Positions 1 to 10,900 of a stretch of DNA of 64,000 nt are shown here, in pieces. The stretch is from Bryum argenteum (taxonomy: Eukaryota > Streptophyta > Bryopsida > Bryales > Bryaceae), in NCBI GenBank assembly GCA_037043015.1, contig CM073321.1, forward strand, positions 9,804,001 to 9,868,000, written 5' to 3'. The notes under the pieces are model-generated. The model was given only the letters and a program-made list of their open reading frames with translations. It was not told the DNA's origin and ran no database searches. Within the stretch, counting starts at the first letter, position 1. Each line of letters begins with the position of its first letter. The position numbers were made by a program, and so were the translations under genes.

Positions 1-235
1 TTCATGCTTCATACTTAGAGGGTTAGAGCACGTCTATTTATCGCGGATTTGTCTTCTTAGACGTCTACAAAGACAAAATACTGTCTATTTTAATACAATA
101 TAAGACATCTGCAAATACTTCAGCAAGACATGTATGAAAATTTTTGAATGTCTAAAAGTATATCTTTACAGACATGTTCTTAGTTATTCCACATCCACGT
201 TTTAGCAAAGTTAATTGAATCATTGATAGGAACTT
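1..235. repeat. TAGACATC-rich subterminal-type tract
   Basis: No gene is seen here. The tract carries repeated words of the type gacatct and its inverse (for example near 50-75, 105-135 and 145-175), the same words that crowd the identified ends of this CACTA family at 13860-14730, 35588-35760 and 63291-63430. It is probably subterminal sequence of element A downstream of its transposase. Confidence 0.45.
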
Positions 236-299
236 GGCATGCTACTACAACTACATACTGAAGGCATGATACCCCCATGGTTATATATTGGTATCAGAA

Positions 300-3200
300 C
301 TCACTCTCGCCATAGTTCGAAGCACGGTGCGTTGTCGATGAAAAATGCATGTGCGTATTGTCGTACGTCATCAGACATACGGCATTTCGTGGATGCATTT
401 TTCCGCAATATCTTGTCATTCATGTTGGCTTCTTCATTCGCGTCCCATACGCAAGAAGCTGTTGCTTGATGTTGTTTCATGTACTTTGTACAAAACCCGA
501 GTGTTTCGTCCAAACGATACCCTTCCGCAATGCTCCCTTCAGGATGTGCGTACGTTCGCATGTAATCTTTAAGCGTCTTCAAGTATCTCTCAATTGGATA
601 CATCCATCTGCAGTGGATTGGTCCACATATAAAAAGTTGCCCAACAAGGTGTATCAGAAGATGTGCCATCACGTTTAAGAACGTCAGAGGAAACTTCTTC
701 TCGAAGACACAGGATGCCATTACCACATCCCGCATCACAATATCGCGCGTGTCTTCTCGTACTTCTTTCTCACATGTGCACTGGAAAACTCTGCACATTT
801 AATTATAGCAACCCGCACCTCTTAATCTAGGAAGCTTTAAATGGCCACCGGAAGTATCTACATCCACCAATACAATCATTATCTTTACATGCATGCCCAA
901 CTAAAATAACCTTGGCTTTGGAATAAGCATGCCCTCCATACTCGACCATGTCTTAGATAATGTTTTTTCAAACATCTCTAAATGGTGCAGGATGTCTTTT
1001 ACCTCTAACGACGTCTACAAGAACATCAATATTGTTTTGATAATTACCACAATGTCTTTGTCGACGTTAACGTTTTTTACAACAATCAATTCCCTTCTTT
1101 GGCATTTGAGAACTCTTATTCCTACTTCACTTTATGAGTATTTCATTCCAGAATGTACTGCTTATGTTGCATGAGGACATGGTAGTCATGCGTCTTCATG
1201 TACAGCAGTTTACCATCTTGCAGCCGCTTGTGAATTGCCCCCACGTACTTCGTTGGAGTGCGTATATTAGAAACTATGTGAACAAATTCTTCTTTCTTCT
1301 GTGGCTTGAAAATATACAAGGCCCGCGGTATGCAGTACTCGTCCCCTTGGTGTCGTGGGGGTGCAACCAGATCTCCTCCCATATATTCAAGTCCTGCAAA
1401 TCTTGATGACTTCCTGGGCTATTGTTCATTCCGAACATAGTCTTCAAAATATTTTTGCAAATATTTTTCTCAGAGTGCATGATGTCCAATACGTGTTGAA
1501 TCTTGAGATGCTGTTACAATGTACGACTTGAATTTATTAAAGTTATTTTGCTAATTCTAATTACGACACAATTCTGTCATTCCTTGCAGGCAATGATTAC
1601 CTTTATTTAGTTTTGTATGCATAAACATCTACAAAGAATTTTTACATGTCTAACCAAACATCGTCGAACAATTTTGTACTCTATTCAATGTCTGCAAAGA
1701 CGTTTTAAAAGTGCAAATTTAATCAATAACAAGAGCACATAGAATATTTTTTTTACTTGCCAGTACGGTAGTTCAAAGAATGCACTGAGACGTTTCACTC
1801 CTGTGCTATGAACAGGGTCACTTGGAGCCCCTTCTCGGCCACCAAGGTCAAGGAATGATTGTCGCCTTGCAGCGTATTAGATGACATCCACTCTAGAGAC
1901 GGTTGTTGGTGCCTTTCAACTCTCACGCTTGCCATTAAACCGTGTGTATCTACAATATGGATGGTGGCGACCAAGGTATCGACGTACTCCCCTATATACA
2001 ATCTTTGAACCCCTCGCCGTATGGTCTGCACGTAGATCCCATGTCTTTGCCATACGAGCATCCGTCTCTGGGCCACAACAAGGACAACATTTATATTACT
2101 TGCATGATAGGCCAGACATCAGTCCGTACGTTGGAAAATCTGATATAGTCTACATGAGCAACTTGCGTAGCGTGAATTGTTGAGACCCTACAAGTTGGCT
2201 GAAATCTTGTGTTGGTACACCTTTCCAAAGTGTATGTAGCTCATTCATAAGTGGGCGCAAATATACATCAATATTTGTCTCACTCGGTGACCTCATCCCG
2301 ATATCAATATGGACAAAGTTATGAAATACTTCTTTGTCACAAACCAGGGCTTCAAATTATATATCAATATTAGCAGTGGCCACATTGACCAATTTGTGTT
2401 GCTCAACTTGAATGGATTCACACCATCCAGTGCTAATGAATGCCGCATGTTTCTGCCGTCACGTCCGAAGCTGTCAAAAGCAATGTCTGTGTTGAATTGT
2501 TGATGTGTGTCCAAGCAAGGTTGTCAACCACAGACCACATTATGGCGTCATCACTATCATGCTTCGTATGACCTGTCAGCATGCTGGCAATTTCTAGCGA
2601 TCTCCACATCCGTTTCAGTCGGGGAATCAAAGGGAAGTGATGGATCACCTTGGCTCAGATGGATGTCGTGCTTCCAACCATCGCGACTTCAAACACATCG
2701 GGCATGTTTCCAACTCCGCATAATCATCCTTGTACAATACACATCCATCTAGACAGGATGAATGTTGTTGTATTCCAACCCTAATCTCCGGATGCTCTTT
2801 GCTGCAGCATAATGACTTTTGGGCAACTTGTTTCTCTCCGGTAATAAGTCCTCCGCCATGTACCGCAATAATTTGGTTTTGAAAGTGTTGCTCCCAAACA
2901 CAACACACATGTTCATAAGAACAATCGTAGCAGATACAACGCTTGTTTTAGATCCCGGATACAACGGTGTCTTAGCTTCTTCATACCAGTGCTATAGGCC
3001 ATCCACCGTGTCGCTGTCAAAGTCATCGTTGTCAACCCCACTGGGTTCTCCGCCGACATCCATATGGAGTGCATCACCGCGATCCAAAGCATCCATGACC
3101 TGCCGCTGGACGTTGTGATACTCATCTAGTGGAGTTGCAACATCAGAAACATCATCATGTTCAGGAATGTCTTCAACGACATCAGCAGTTGCAGCATTCG

Positions 3201-3560
3201 GAACATCTTCTAAGACATTGTTGTTGTACGCAATATCCTCCACCATATACCGCCAGGCGGATATCTTTGTGGCGGGTCACCACCCAGGATTGACTTCGTC
3301 AAATATAGATCTCTTTTGGGGGACGCGTGGTGCTGTCATATGTCGCTAATTTTCTGTCGTCGGCCTCCACTACAGTTGAAGCACGGACAGTAGTATGCTG
3401 TTAAGTTCTGGGTAGTCGCCACTCGGAGCTCTATTTGGAGGATAAGGTCAGCCACTAGGATGTGTCGCATTGTCCGTCCATCGGCATTGATTTGTATTTT
3501 TGCGCGGCATTGAACCCTGTGCAAATTCATTGCACCAACTATGCTGCAAACACTCACAAC
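300..3560 (-). pseudogene. Tnp2-like CACTA transposase pseudogene of element A
   Basis: Read from 3560 down to 300, blocks follow the order of plant Tnp2 transposases. A Cys-Pro-Cys-x-x-Cys block (about 3340-3400) matches the transposase-associated N-terminal domain. An acidic linker follows (2992-3246). Next come blocks matching element B residues around VLMNMCVVFGSNTFK (2749-2964), RFPLIPRLKRMW-like (2433-2648) and DGVNPFK with KPWFVTKKYF (2293-2514). A degraded segment ending Cys-Pro-Cys-Cys-Gly-Pro (about 2050-2180) matches the CPYCGPDLG motif of element B. The DUF4218 half is at 301-1512. Frames change between blocks and stops interrupt several, so the gene is dead. No DUF4216 part is seen; it may lie beyond the window edge. 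Recognition rests on comparing the three copies in this window and on known family motifs. Confidence 0.7.
301..1512 (-). pseudogene. Element A Tnp2: exon after the YWK intron plus DUF4218 domain
   Basis: A splice acceptor (aacag) just above 1512 is followed by a block with the DIMHSEKNICKNILKT motif, equivalent to DVMHxEKN in other Tnp2 proteins, then by ...LKTHDYHVLMQ-like residues in another frame (1143-1382). The ORF at 301-798 carries the DUF4218 signature: MAHLLIHLVGQLFICGP, RWMYPIERYLKTLKDYMR, HPEGSIAEGY and a Cys before a final KYM. DUF4218 is a plant transposon domain of unknown biochemical role. At least one frame change lies between 800 and 1143. The intron boundary matches that in elements B and C. 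Confidence 0.65.
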
Positions 3561-3985
3561 ATGTAATATTCAATATCAGAAACTGTGATTGTTTTGAAGA
3601 GTTGAAAAGAAAAAGTATTTAAAGGATTCAAAATTTCATGTAAATGTTATATGAGTTACTCACGTGTACGTTAGAAAATTTTTAAATGCATGTAGCAAAG
3701 ACATTTAAAACGACATCCGTGAAGACATCGCCACAGACATCGGTGAAGACATCTTTACAAACCTTCATCATACCCATAACTGTACACATTTTCACAAACT
3801 CAAGTAACAAATCAACATGCAGTCATGCATGTCTCCATCTCATATAACCATGTCTTAATGTTCAAATAAATAAACACGTTACATTTGAATCACAATCTTC
3901 ATTGTATGTACAAATTGTATTGACATTCTCATACCTAGCTAAATGCTTTTAAGGAGTACGGTTTAAATACTCTACTACGATCACT
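3561..3985. other. Spacer with TAGACATC words, no gene seen
   Basis: AT-rich DNA upstream of the Tnp2 pseudogene of element A. Around 3700-3765 there are four close copies of an acatc/gacatc word, which resemble the element's subterminal motif. I see no coding signal. Confidence 0.4.
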
Positions 3986-3989
3986 CTGC

Positions 3990-4375
3990 ATTCAAAGTGA
4001 TGTTGCAAAGTATTCAGAAACCATTGCCAGATTGACTTGGTCATACAACCACTGATCATAGTTGTCCTCCCATGTGTCAAATGGATAATCACCCTCATAG
4101 AACCATAAAATGGTGAACATGTTATTGCTATAAGCATCGTCCACAGTCTTTGGTACAAAATCCTTCGTGTTCAACAAACCATGCTCAAACAAATCCATAT
4201 GCTCAGCATGTAGAATTGTTAGCCTCTACAAGTATTCTGCAAGGCGTACATCATATTCTTCAAATGGATACTTTCCGTATGGGTGATTACACACTCTCAC
4301 AGATTCCATAGCACACATTGCTTTCCCATTGAATGCCATGTGGATGTCCCAGAGACTACTAAAACTACTAAGAAA
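3990..4375 (-). pseudogene. Unrecognised coding-like exon with one TAG
   Basis: On the minus strand the frame is open from about 4375 to 3990 except for one TAG near 4231. The predicted peptide has protein-like composition rich in aromatic and acidic residues (for example NHPYGKYPFEEYDVRLAEYL, later ILWFYEGDYPFDTWEDNYD). The TAG sits where CAG would give Gln. It lies upstream of the Tnp2 pseudogene on the same strand. It could be an extra ORF of the element or a captured host exon. I do not recognise the family. Confidence 0.35.
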
Positions 4376-4434
4376 CAACTATTATGAGTCTTGTTGAACA
4401 AGCGGAGTTATCCAATATGTGAATTTTTTTTAAA

Positions 4435-4575
4435 ATTCCTACTTCGCATCTATCGTACAATGTCTATATAGATGTTTAAATGGATGTCTTTGTAGATGTC
4501 TACGATAATGTCTAGAGATATCTTCTTGGATGTCTTAAAAATTATCAACAAAGTTTTTTTTTTTTTTTTTTCCAC
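4435..4575. repeat. GATGTCT cluster and T-run
   Basis: Six or more gatgtct/gatgttt words occur in about 100 bases (4455-4540), followed by a homopolymer of T at about 4553-4571. The words match the TAGACATC motif of this CACTA family. Confidence 0.5.
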
Positions 4576-4688
4576 TTAGAAGAATCTCTAATTCACGTGG
4601 CACACAAAGCTCTTGTAACAGTAGGTACAGTACACACTTAGTACTCCAACTTTTTTGTTGGGGTTTCTCCAAAATCCTATCATATTGT

Positions 4689-5008
4689 TTGTCATTGCAT
4701 TCAAAGATAGGAGTCATTACACAATTTCTTGATCACGATACAATACGAGGATCTGGATACACTTTACGAGAGGAAGTGCGAGGATCGGAGGTTACTGATG
4801 CAGCTCTCTACGTTTTCAGCAACTTTCTTGAAGAAATTGCCAGAGTCACTCCACGTTCTGCAACAATGGAGGAGAAAACAACATCTTCCACCACTGAATT
4901 GCAGCGCAGCGCACGGTTCATAGACAGAAGAGACTCACTTCGTCAAGCTCAAATCTCTACTCCTCCACCAATCTTCACTACAGTTCCTAGGAAATCGAAT
5001 GCTCAGAA
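4689..5008 (+). CDS. Possible exon of unrecognised gene fragment
   Basis: Open frame of about 107 codons, Ser/Thr/Arg-rich near its end (STPPPIFTTVPRKSNAQK), followed immediately by gtatga, a reasonable splice donor after the AAG codon at 5006-5008. It sits inside element A between its two transposase genes. No family is recognised. It may be the 5' exon of a captured gene or a chance frame. Confidence 0.28.
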
Positions 5009-5189
5009 GGTATGAACTCTGAACGTATCACTGCCAGCCTAAAATTTCTCACTTGCTATAGATTAGATTGAAATTTCACTCCATGTCTATACTCCCTATT
5101 TAGAGGCCATCTCTATAATCCGTACTAGAAGGCAAAATGTTTGTGAAACGAACAATTTTGCAAATTGCGCTGTTGTTTCCGGTGCCTCA

Positions 5190-5590
5190 CAAGAGCAATA
5201 CAGGGAAGCAGATTGATCGGGGGGGGGGGGGCGCGGCAGTGGGTGCCGGCAATCGAAGAGGCGTAGCAGAAGGTGCTAGCGGGGGGTGTGCGGGAGTAGG
5301 TTCCATGGGAGGCAGCAATATTTGCCATGGATGGCCAGTGAGAGCCATCGGGGGGGGCATTAACTGCCATCGAGGCCAGCCACTAAGAGCCATAGGGAGG
5401 AAGGGAATTAAGTGCTATCGTGGCCAGCCAATGAGAGTATGGAGGGGGAGTGGTTGCCACCTGGGGGAGGGCGGCCCAATGGCTGTCCACTGCCTGCCAG
5501 TGGGTGCCTCGGCGATGGGTGCCCTTCGGGGTGTCTGGCTGCGGTTGTAGGTCCTTCTTACGGGCATGGGGCCACGTCCGCCCTCCGCAT
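5190..5590. other. GC-rich block with G-run and imperfect repeats
   Basis: GC-rich island in AT-rich surroundings. It has a 13-base G-run at 5219-5231 and about four imperfect repeats of roughly 45-55 bases, each with a version of gccatcg(a)ggccagcca...agagccat (5284-5470). On the plus strand the frame 5137-5550 is open and gives a Gly/Arg/Cys-rich peptide with a repeating NCHRGQPLRAIG-like segment. Both strands are open for much of the length, which argues for base composition rather than selection. It could be a captured CpG-rich host fragment. Confidence 0.35.
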
Positions 5591-6119
5591 ATAACCTCTG
5601 CCATTACTACCAGTGCGGCGGTATTTTGCAATCTCCTTCTTCTATCACTTTTGTAATCTTCTAAGATGTCTTCTTGCAATTTGATTCTACAACTTCTTCT
5701 GTTGATAGTAGTTGTGTTGATAATAGTTGTTGTACGAGCATACTTATCTACTCGTTGCAAATGGACCAAAATTATCTCCATCGAATGTTTTTAGGTGTTA
5801 TTTATCGTTAAGTTCTTGAAACAAGTGAGTTTGCTCTTCTTTGAGAGGTGAAGGTGCTAGAGTTTTTATGTGAAGCTAGGACATTCATGTTTGATAAGTT
5901 AGATGTCTGAAAAGATGTCTACATTGCGAGCTGTCGAAACAGCTCAATTAATCAAGTTACTTAATTTTCTCAATGTATTGTAAGTTTGATGATAAAATTA
6001 AGCCATTTTCATAGCTTGTAGCCTAATTAGCAATTATTATTGCAAAATACAGCCTTATCTAAGTTTAGAAGCTCTTAATTTTGTCACTAAGGCCATTTAA
6101 GAGAGACATACTAATTTAT
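5591..6119. other. AT-rich spacer, no gene seen
   Basis: Apart from two gatgtct words near 5900-5925 I see no repeats, splice-bordered exon or conserved coding in this stretch. Confidence 0.4.
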
Positions 6120-6395
6120 GTACGTAGTACTTGGAATAAGCCATTTATTAGTCATCTACTAATTTCCAACATGTAGTAGATAGACATTCTGATTCCTACT
6201 TGCAAAATTTAGTAGGAAGCCATGCTAGATTGTAATTGCAATATTTAATTCCTAACTTACACTAATTTCTAATTGCAAAAGCTAGTAGATAGCGTATACT
6301 AATTCTTAATTGCAAAATTGAGTAGATAGTCATGCTAATTTTTAATCGCAGCATTTAGTAGATAGTTCAATTATTCTGGCCACACTATCTTCTGG
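6120..6395. repeat. Degenerate tandem repeat, about 37-bp unit
   Basis: About six imperfect units share the pattern agtagatag...tactaatt(c/t)ttaattgcaaaattg. The clearest adjacent units start near 6290, 6327 and 6364. The repeat lies just upstream of the captured aspartyl-tRNA synthetase fragment. Confidence 0.6.
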
Positions 6396-6560
6396 CCGCA
6401 CTATTTAGTAGCCGCCCACACTACACGGGCCGGAGGTTACACTAATTTACTTCCGCCAATACTATATGCTAACTGGTTACACTATTTAGCATCCGCCCAC
6501 ACTATACGGGCCGGAGGTTACACTATAAACCTCCGCCCACACTATATGCGGCGGCGACTG
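6396..6560. repeat. CCGCCCACACTA / GGCCGGAGGTTACACTA repeats
   Basis: GC-rich repeated phrases ccgcccacactat and cgggccggaggttacacta recur two to three times at spacings of about 35-90 bases. The recurring cacacta/tacacta words resemble the CACTA terminus, but no true terminus is proposed here. Confidence 0.45.
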
Positions 6561-6767
6561 CACTAATTTCCTTAATTCTTAATTCTGCAATAATTCTGCC
6601 GGCCACCCTCATTGATTAAGGTGACCGGGTCTCCAATTTTGAAGATATAAGGAAGACAATTCTTCCCCTCTTACCATGTTAGTTTCAAGTATGGTATTCA
6701 ATTTAGTAGTTCCTCTCTTTTTAGTAGAAGTTTCAAGGAGCTGAAAGTTTCAGGGAGTCGACGCAGC

Positions 6768-7070
6768 ATGCCGATCGGTGTGTTTTCTTCAGAGACGAGT
6801 TACACCGTGCAGTGTGTTGCTCAGCTTAAGGACAACGTGGTGAGCAAGGGTATGATCAAGTTCGTAACGAAATTGAACAAGGAGAACATCGTCGATGTAG
6901 AAGGTGTTGTGGTTGTGCTGGCCAAGCTTGTAGAGACGTCGCAGAAGGTAGAGATTCATGTTACAAAGGTCTACTGCATCAACAACGCTGCGGTTCAGCT
7001 GCCTATCAACCTCGAGGATGCTGCCAGAAGTGAAACCGACTTCCAGAAAGGCGAGCAGGAAGGTACATAG
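6768..7070 (+). pseudogene. Captured fragment of cytosolic aspartyl-tRNA synthetase (anticodon-binding domain)
   Basis: The 100-residue frame matches the N-terminal OB-fold region of eukaryotic cytosolic aspartyl-tRNA synthetase. Diagnostic blocks in order are YTVQCVAQL, VSKGMIKFVTKLNKENIVDVEGVV (residues about 28-51), KVEIHVTKVYCI and LPINLEDAARSE. The parent enzyme charges tRNA-Asp; its full length is over 500 residues, and the catalytic core (class II motifs) is absent here. The frame ends TAG at 7068-7070 directly after a possible splice donor (GAAG then gtacat), so the stop may simply be retained intron sequence. It lies between the Tnp2 and TnpA-like pseudogenes of element A, which suggests transposon capture (Pack-CACTA-like transduplication). 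It cannot act as a synthetase. Confidence 0.75.
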
Positions 7071-7222
7071 CATCAATAGTGGGTGCGATTTCAGTGGCAG
7101 TTGTGTTCGAATTCCTTCTGTTCGGGGGTCTCGTTGCAACGAGCATCGTTGTCATCAAGTGAAGGAGAGCAAAGAACACTCCTCCGCCGATTCCTGAGAT
7201 TCCACCGCCGGGAGGCCCATAA
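7064..7222 (+). pseudogene. Possible membrane-segment and proline-rich fragment
   Basis: In a second plus frame, a strongly hydrophobic stretch (IVGAISVAVVFEFLLFGG, about 25 residues in all) is followed by a TGA and then RRAKNTPPPIPEIPPPGGP up to TAA at 7220-7222. A membrane helix followed by basic and proline-rich residues is typical of the juxtamembrane part of a single-pass membrane protein. It may be a second captured fragment fused to the synthetase piece. Chance cannot be excluded on this length. Confidence 0.25.
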
Positions 7223-7670
7223 TGAAGACTTTGCAAGTGGCCGATTAGCAATCCTGACGAGGTGTTCCTCTTAGAGTTTTAGATTACGGTAGCCGGATGA
7301 ACTTCATAAGTTTATAGTAGGGTTTAGGGCTTTAGGTTTTTGCCCAGTGCAGCATACAACTCATACATTTACACAGATTAGTACTTCTTAGACATTGAAA
7401 GGGGTGCCTTTTTGGGCTCACATACATAGATGTTGAATTTATGTTAGTTCAAAATTGTGATAGAATTTGTCTTCCTTTAGGATCAAAGTTTAGCTTCATC
7501 GATGGCTAGTGCTCAGTTATCGGTGGTATCTATTGGTTGTCATGTTGCAGCAGGTGTTCTTCAAATGCATTAATCCCACTGATTTTGTAAGAAATGGATA
7601 GATTTTATTCCTTGGTAATGTCACCTACATGTTTTAGTAGACATCTAATTAGATTTCTAAGGCAAGGTCT
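7223..7670. other. Spacer, no gene seen
   Basis: Moderately AT-rich DNA between captured fragments and the 12-bp minisatellite. I see no coding exon or repeat. Confidence 0.4.
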
Positions 7671-7674
7671 AACT

Positions 7675-7935
7675 AAATGTCTAAGTAGATGTCTAAGTAG
7701 ATGTCTAAGTAGATGTATAAGTAGATGTTTAAGTAGATGTATAAGTAAATATTTAAGTAGACGTCTAAGTAAATGTCTTAATAGATGTGGCACTCAATTT
7801 CCAAGTTTATATCTCAGTAGATGTCTTCGTGAATGTCTAAGTAGATGTGTAAAGTTATAGCTAAGTAGATTTCTAAATTAATGTCTAAGTACATATCTTA
7901 GTAGGTGTCTCAATAGATGTAGAAGTTTATGTCTA
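7675..7935. repeat. 12-bp minisatellite (aagtagatgtct)
   Basis: About 20 imperfect tandem copies of aagtagatgtct. The best run is 7680-7750 and it decays toward 7935. Each unit contains agatgtct, the inverse of the TAGACATC motif. Because the unit is 12 bases long, frames stay open on both strands (Cys-Leu-Ser-Arg repeats), which is not evidence of coding. It lies upstream of the TnpA-like pseudogene of element A. Confidence 0.8.
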
Positions 7936-8485
7936 GATATTCAATATGCACCAATTATTTGTACTACAATTTGCATGAATAGTTGTCAAGACTGTACATG
8001 CTACGTTATGGGCGTTGAGATGATATATTGTTGCATGCAATTATAGGTTCATATATTCCCTTACATTGAGGTCATAACTATTCATGTACATTTTGTGAAT
8101 TGCAAATGTAATAATTATTTTTATTTCCACTTGGTTGCATCTTTTGTACATAGTTTATATGGCAATTTGCATGGATGTGAATGTAGCTGTGTAATTTGGT
8201 TTTTGTAAATGTGCCAGAAACATTTAGAGGCATTCGTGGAGTGGCCAGCTCGTTGCGTAAGGATGACAAAAAATAGCGGAAGCAAGACGCAAAGGCCGCC
8301 CCGTAGGGTACAAGATATGAGTGATGGTGATGACGGTAGTGCGTGGCAAGTTCGTGAGCGCCACACCAAACACAGACAAGACTTGCTGCCTATTATCAGT
8401 GGCAAGGGGAAACAAAAGGTGCAAGATGTGCGACCCACATCGACAGAGCGTACGAAAAAGCTGCAAATGCAGCAAGACTTCCCGT

Positions 8486-9040
8486 GAGTTTGTTGTTTAT
8501 AGTTGAAGTAATGAACAAGTACAATTTGTGAAATGATCGTGTGGTTCCAATTGTCGCTAAAAAATGTTTAAACGATGTCTCGTAAAACATCTGAAAATGT
8601 CTTCTCTAATGTTTTTGGAGACATCTTTTAAAATCTTCTGTAATGTCTTGCAAAACATCTTTTACTCTCTTATGTAATGTCTTTAAAGACATCTGCTAAG
8701 GTCTATTGTAATATCTTCTCAAACATCTTTTTTTGTATTTTTCATTGTCTTGTAAGACATCTTCAAATGTCTAATGTAATATTTTCTAATACATCTTCAA
8801 ATATTTAAAAACACTCCTACAGAGACATGGTTAAATCTGTGCTATAATATTTGGCCAAACATTATTACATGTTTATAAGAACGTTTGTTGAACAATTCTT
8901 GGATGTAACATGTATGTAAGATTTCGAGCAGGGAATCTTTATTTTTTTTGCACATTCTGGTATGCTCTGTGATATGGATTAGTTTTAGAAGCTTTCAGGC
9001 TTATTGTGGAGTTACATATTTTGTGCTATTGACGTTTCAA
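8486..9040. repeat. Intron packed with GACATCT words
   Basis: Between two exon-like blocks of the TnpA-like pseudogene, about a dozen gacatct, atgtctt and related words occur between 8560 and 8830. The same words mark the ends of this CACTA family, so motif spread into introns is seen here. Confidence 0.5.
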
Positions 9041-10539
9041 TAGGCGAGGTTCTTTATTGTACAGTCGAGGATATGTAACACCGGAGGAGGATGCGGAGGA
9101 AGATGAGGAGCAAGAAGATGCGGACACCGATAATGCAGACGAGTCTGAAGAAGAGGCACCAATACAAACGCTAGCTAAACTCTAGGGGATTCGGCTCCGC
9201 TTGAAGAAGCCCCTCGAAGTGAATGAGGACAGCACATAATACGGGCCTTTGAGAAGTTCGAGGCATTTGAGGCAGATGTAAGACTACTCACAAAATCCTT
9301 GGATCCCAGCCCAAACTTTTAGGAGCAGAAAGAGGAGGCGAGGGACATGTATGAGAACCGACTTTTTAAAGGTATGTATCCCTTAGAGGTCTGTACAAGT
9401 TTAAAAAGACATCTACACACGTGAAATGCTATTAATAAAGACATTTAACTATGTTGTTCATTGATGATTATGTTTTATGTATCTTATGTATAGGAGGTCA
9501 TACAAATAACGCTTACATAATAAATTGGTTTTGGCTGGGTGTCAAGTGACGGGGGTACACTCCAATAAACAGGGAGAAGTGGACGGGGTTGGATTGCGAT
9601 GACGGTGAACAAGTCTCTCACAAACCAACGGTTTCGGTTTAACAAGATGATCGACAATGGGAAGTCCAAACCTTCACACATTTCTGACCAGCACTGAAAC
9701 AAGATGGTGAAGTATAGGAAAATGCGAGAAGTCATGCTACGGAAGGGAGACAAGGCAGCGGTGATGGCAACGCTGCGAGAGGGTGCGCTAGTGAAGCTGG
9801 TACAATCAAAGTCTGCATTTCTAGTTGTTAGCCAAATATATTTAGATGTTTGCCAATGTCTTTTAAGAAGTCTTCACATGTCTTATGTAAACTTTAACAA
9901 AACATACATAATTGTCTAAAGTAATGTCATAGAAGTTGTTTGAATGTATATAAAAAATGTCTTTCAAGACATCTTAGAATGTTTGCGGTAATGTCTATGA
10001 CATTGTCTTCCTAATATCTTCAAATGTTTTAAGTAATGTTTAAGATCTTGAGATTATGATGAAATCAACAACTGAGCAACTACAAGGGAAGATCGACCCA
10101 TCATATAACCGGTTGGAGGCTATGTTGCGTGAGATGCTAGACATAAAGGCCTCCCACACGGACTCAAGAGTGCGAGATGCGATGGATGCGGGCGTGACTG
10201 CAACACCAATGGTACTCCAAGTCATTCAGACGCCTACAACTAATATATAGAAGGCAAAGGCGCTGTCTGCAACCTATGGTGCATCGGACTTCTCTGATGG
10301 GAGCAATGAAGACAAAGGTAATATAGAACCTCAGAAGAAGCAGGAAAGAAGCGTCTCGACGGAGGAGGTAGAAAGAAAAGGTGAAGAGGAGGGAAAGGCA
10401 TCTCCAGTGAATGCAACAATTGATGAGGTTGAAAAGGAGGTTCCTGATGTGGAAACGCCGGCGACTATAGTACTGATTATTGAAGCAGTGGACGCGGAGC
10501 AAGTAAACTTGCAATAGCTCTCGTTTGATCAAAATTTAA

Positions 10540-10900
10540 GTGTGACAATGTTGTGCATGTCGTCTGCAATCATCTAAAGATTTCCGCAAAGACATCTGCA
10601 AATTTATCTACAAATGTCCACAAAGACATCTACAAATGTTTGCAAAAACATATAAAGATGACTGTGAAAACATCTAAAAATATCTGAATAAACGTTTGCA
10701 AAGACATCTACAAATGTCCATAAAAATGTTTGATGACACATTTACAGATGTTTTAATAGACGTCGGCTAAGACATCTATAATTTGCACACAGAGTCTTAG
10801 GAACAAACTCGTGTCTAAGGGGACATCAAACATATATTTGTGTAGACATGAATATGTTTGAGGCATTTCTGTATTTGCAAATCAGACATGTTAAATTTAA
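10540..10900. repeat. GACATCTACAAATGTC-type repeats in intron
   Basis: At least ten copies of acatctacaaatgt(c/t) and related words between 10560 and 10780. They lie in an intron-like interval of the TnpA-like pseudogene of element A. Confidence 0.55.

Noticed and set aside
345..678. Plus-strand frames over 345-678
   Set aside because: They are antisense shadows of the DUF4218 pseudogene, which has the conserved motifs.
7594..7860. Frame of Cys-Leu-Ser-Arg repeats
   Set aside because: Translation of the 12-bp minisatellite. The opposite strand is equally open.
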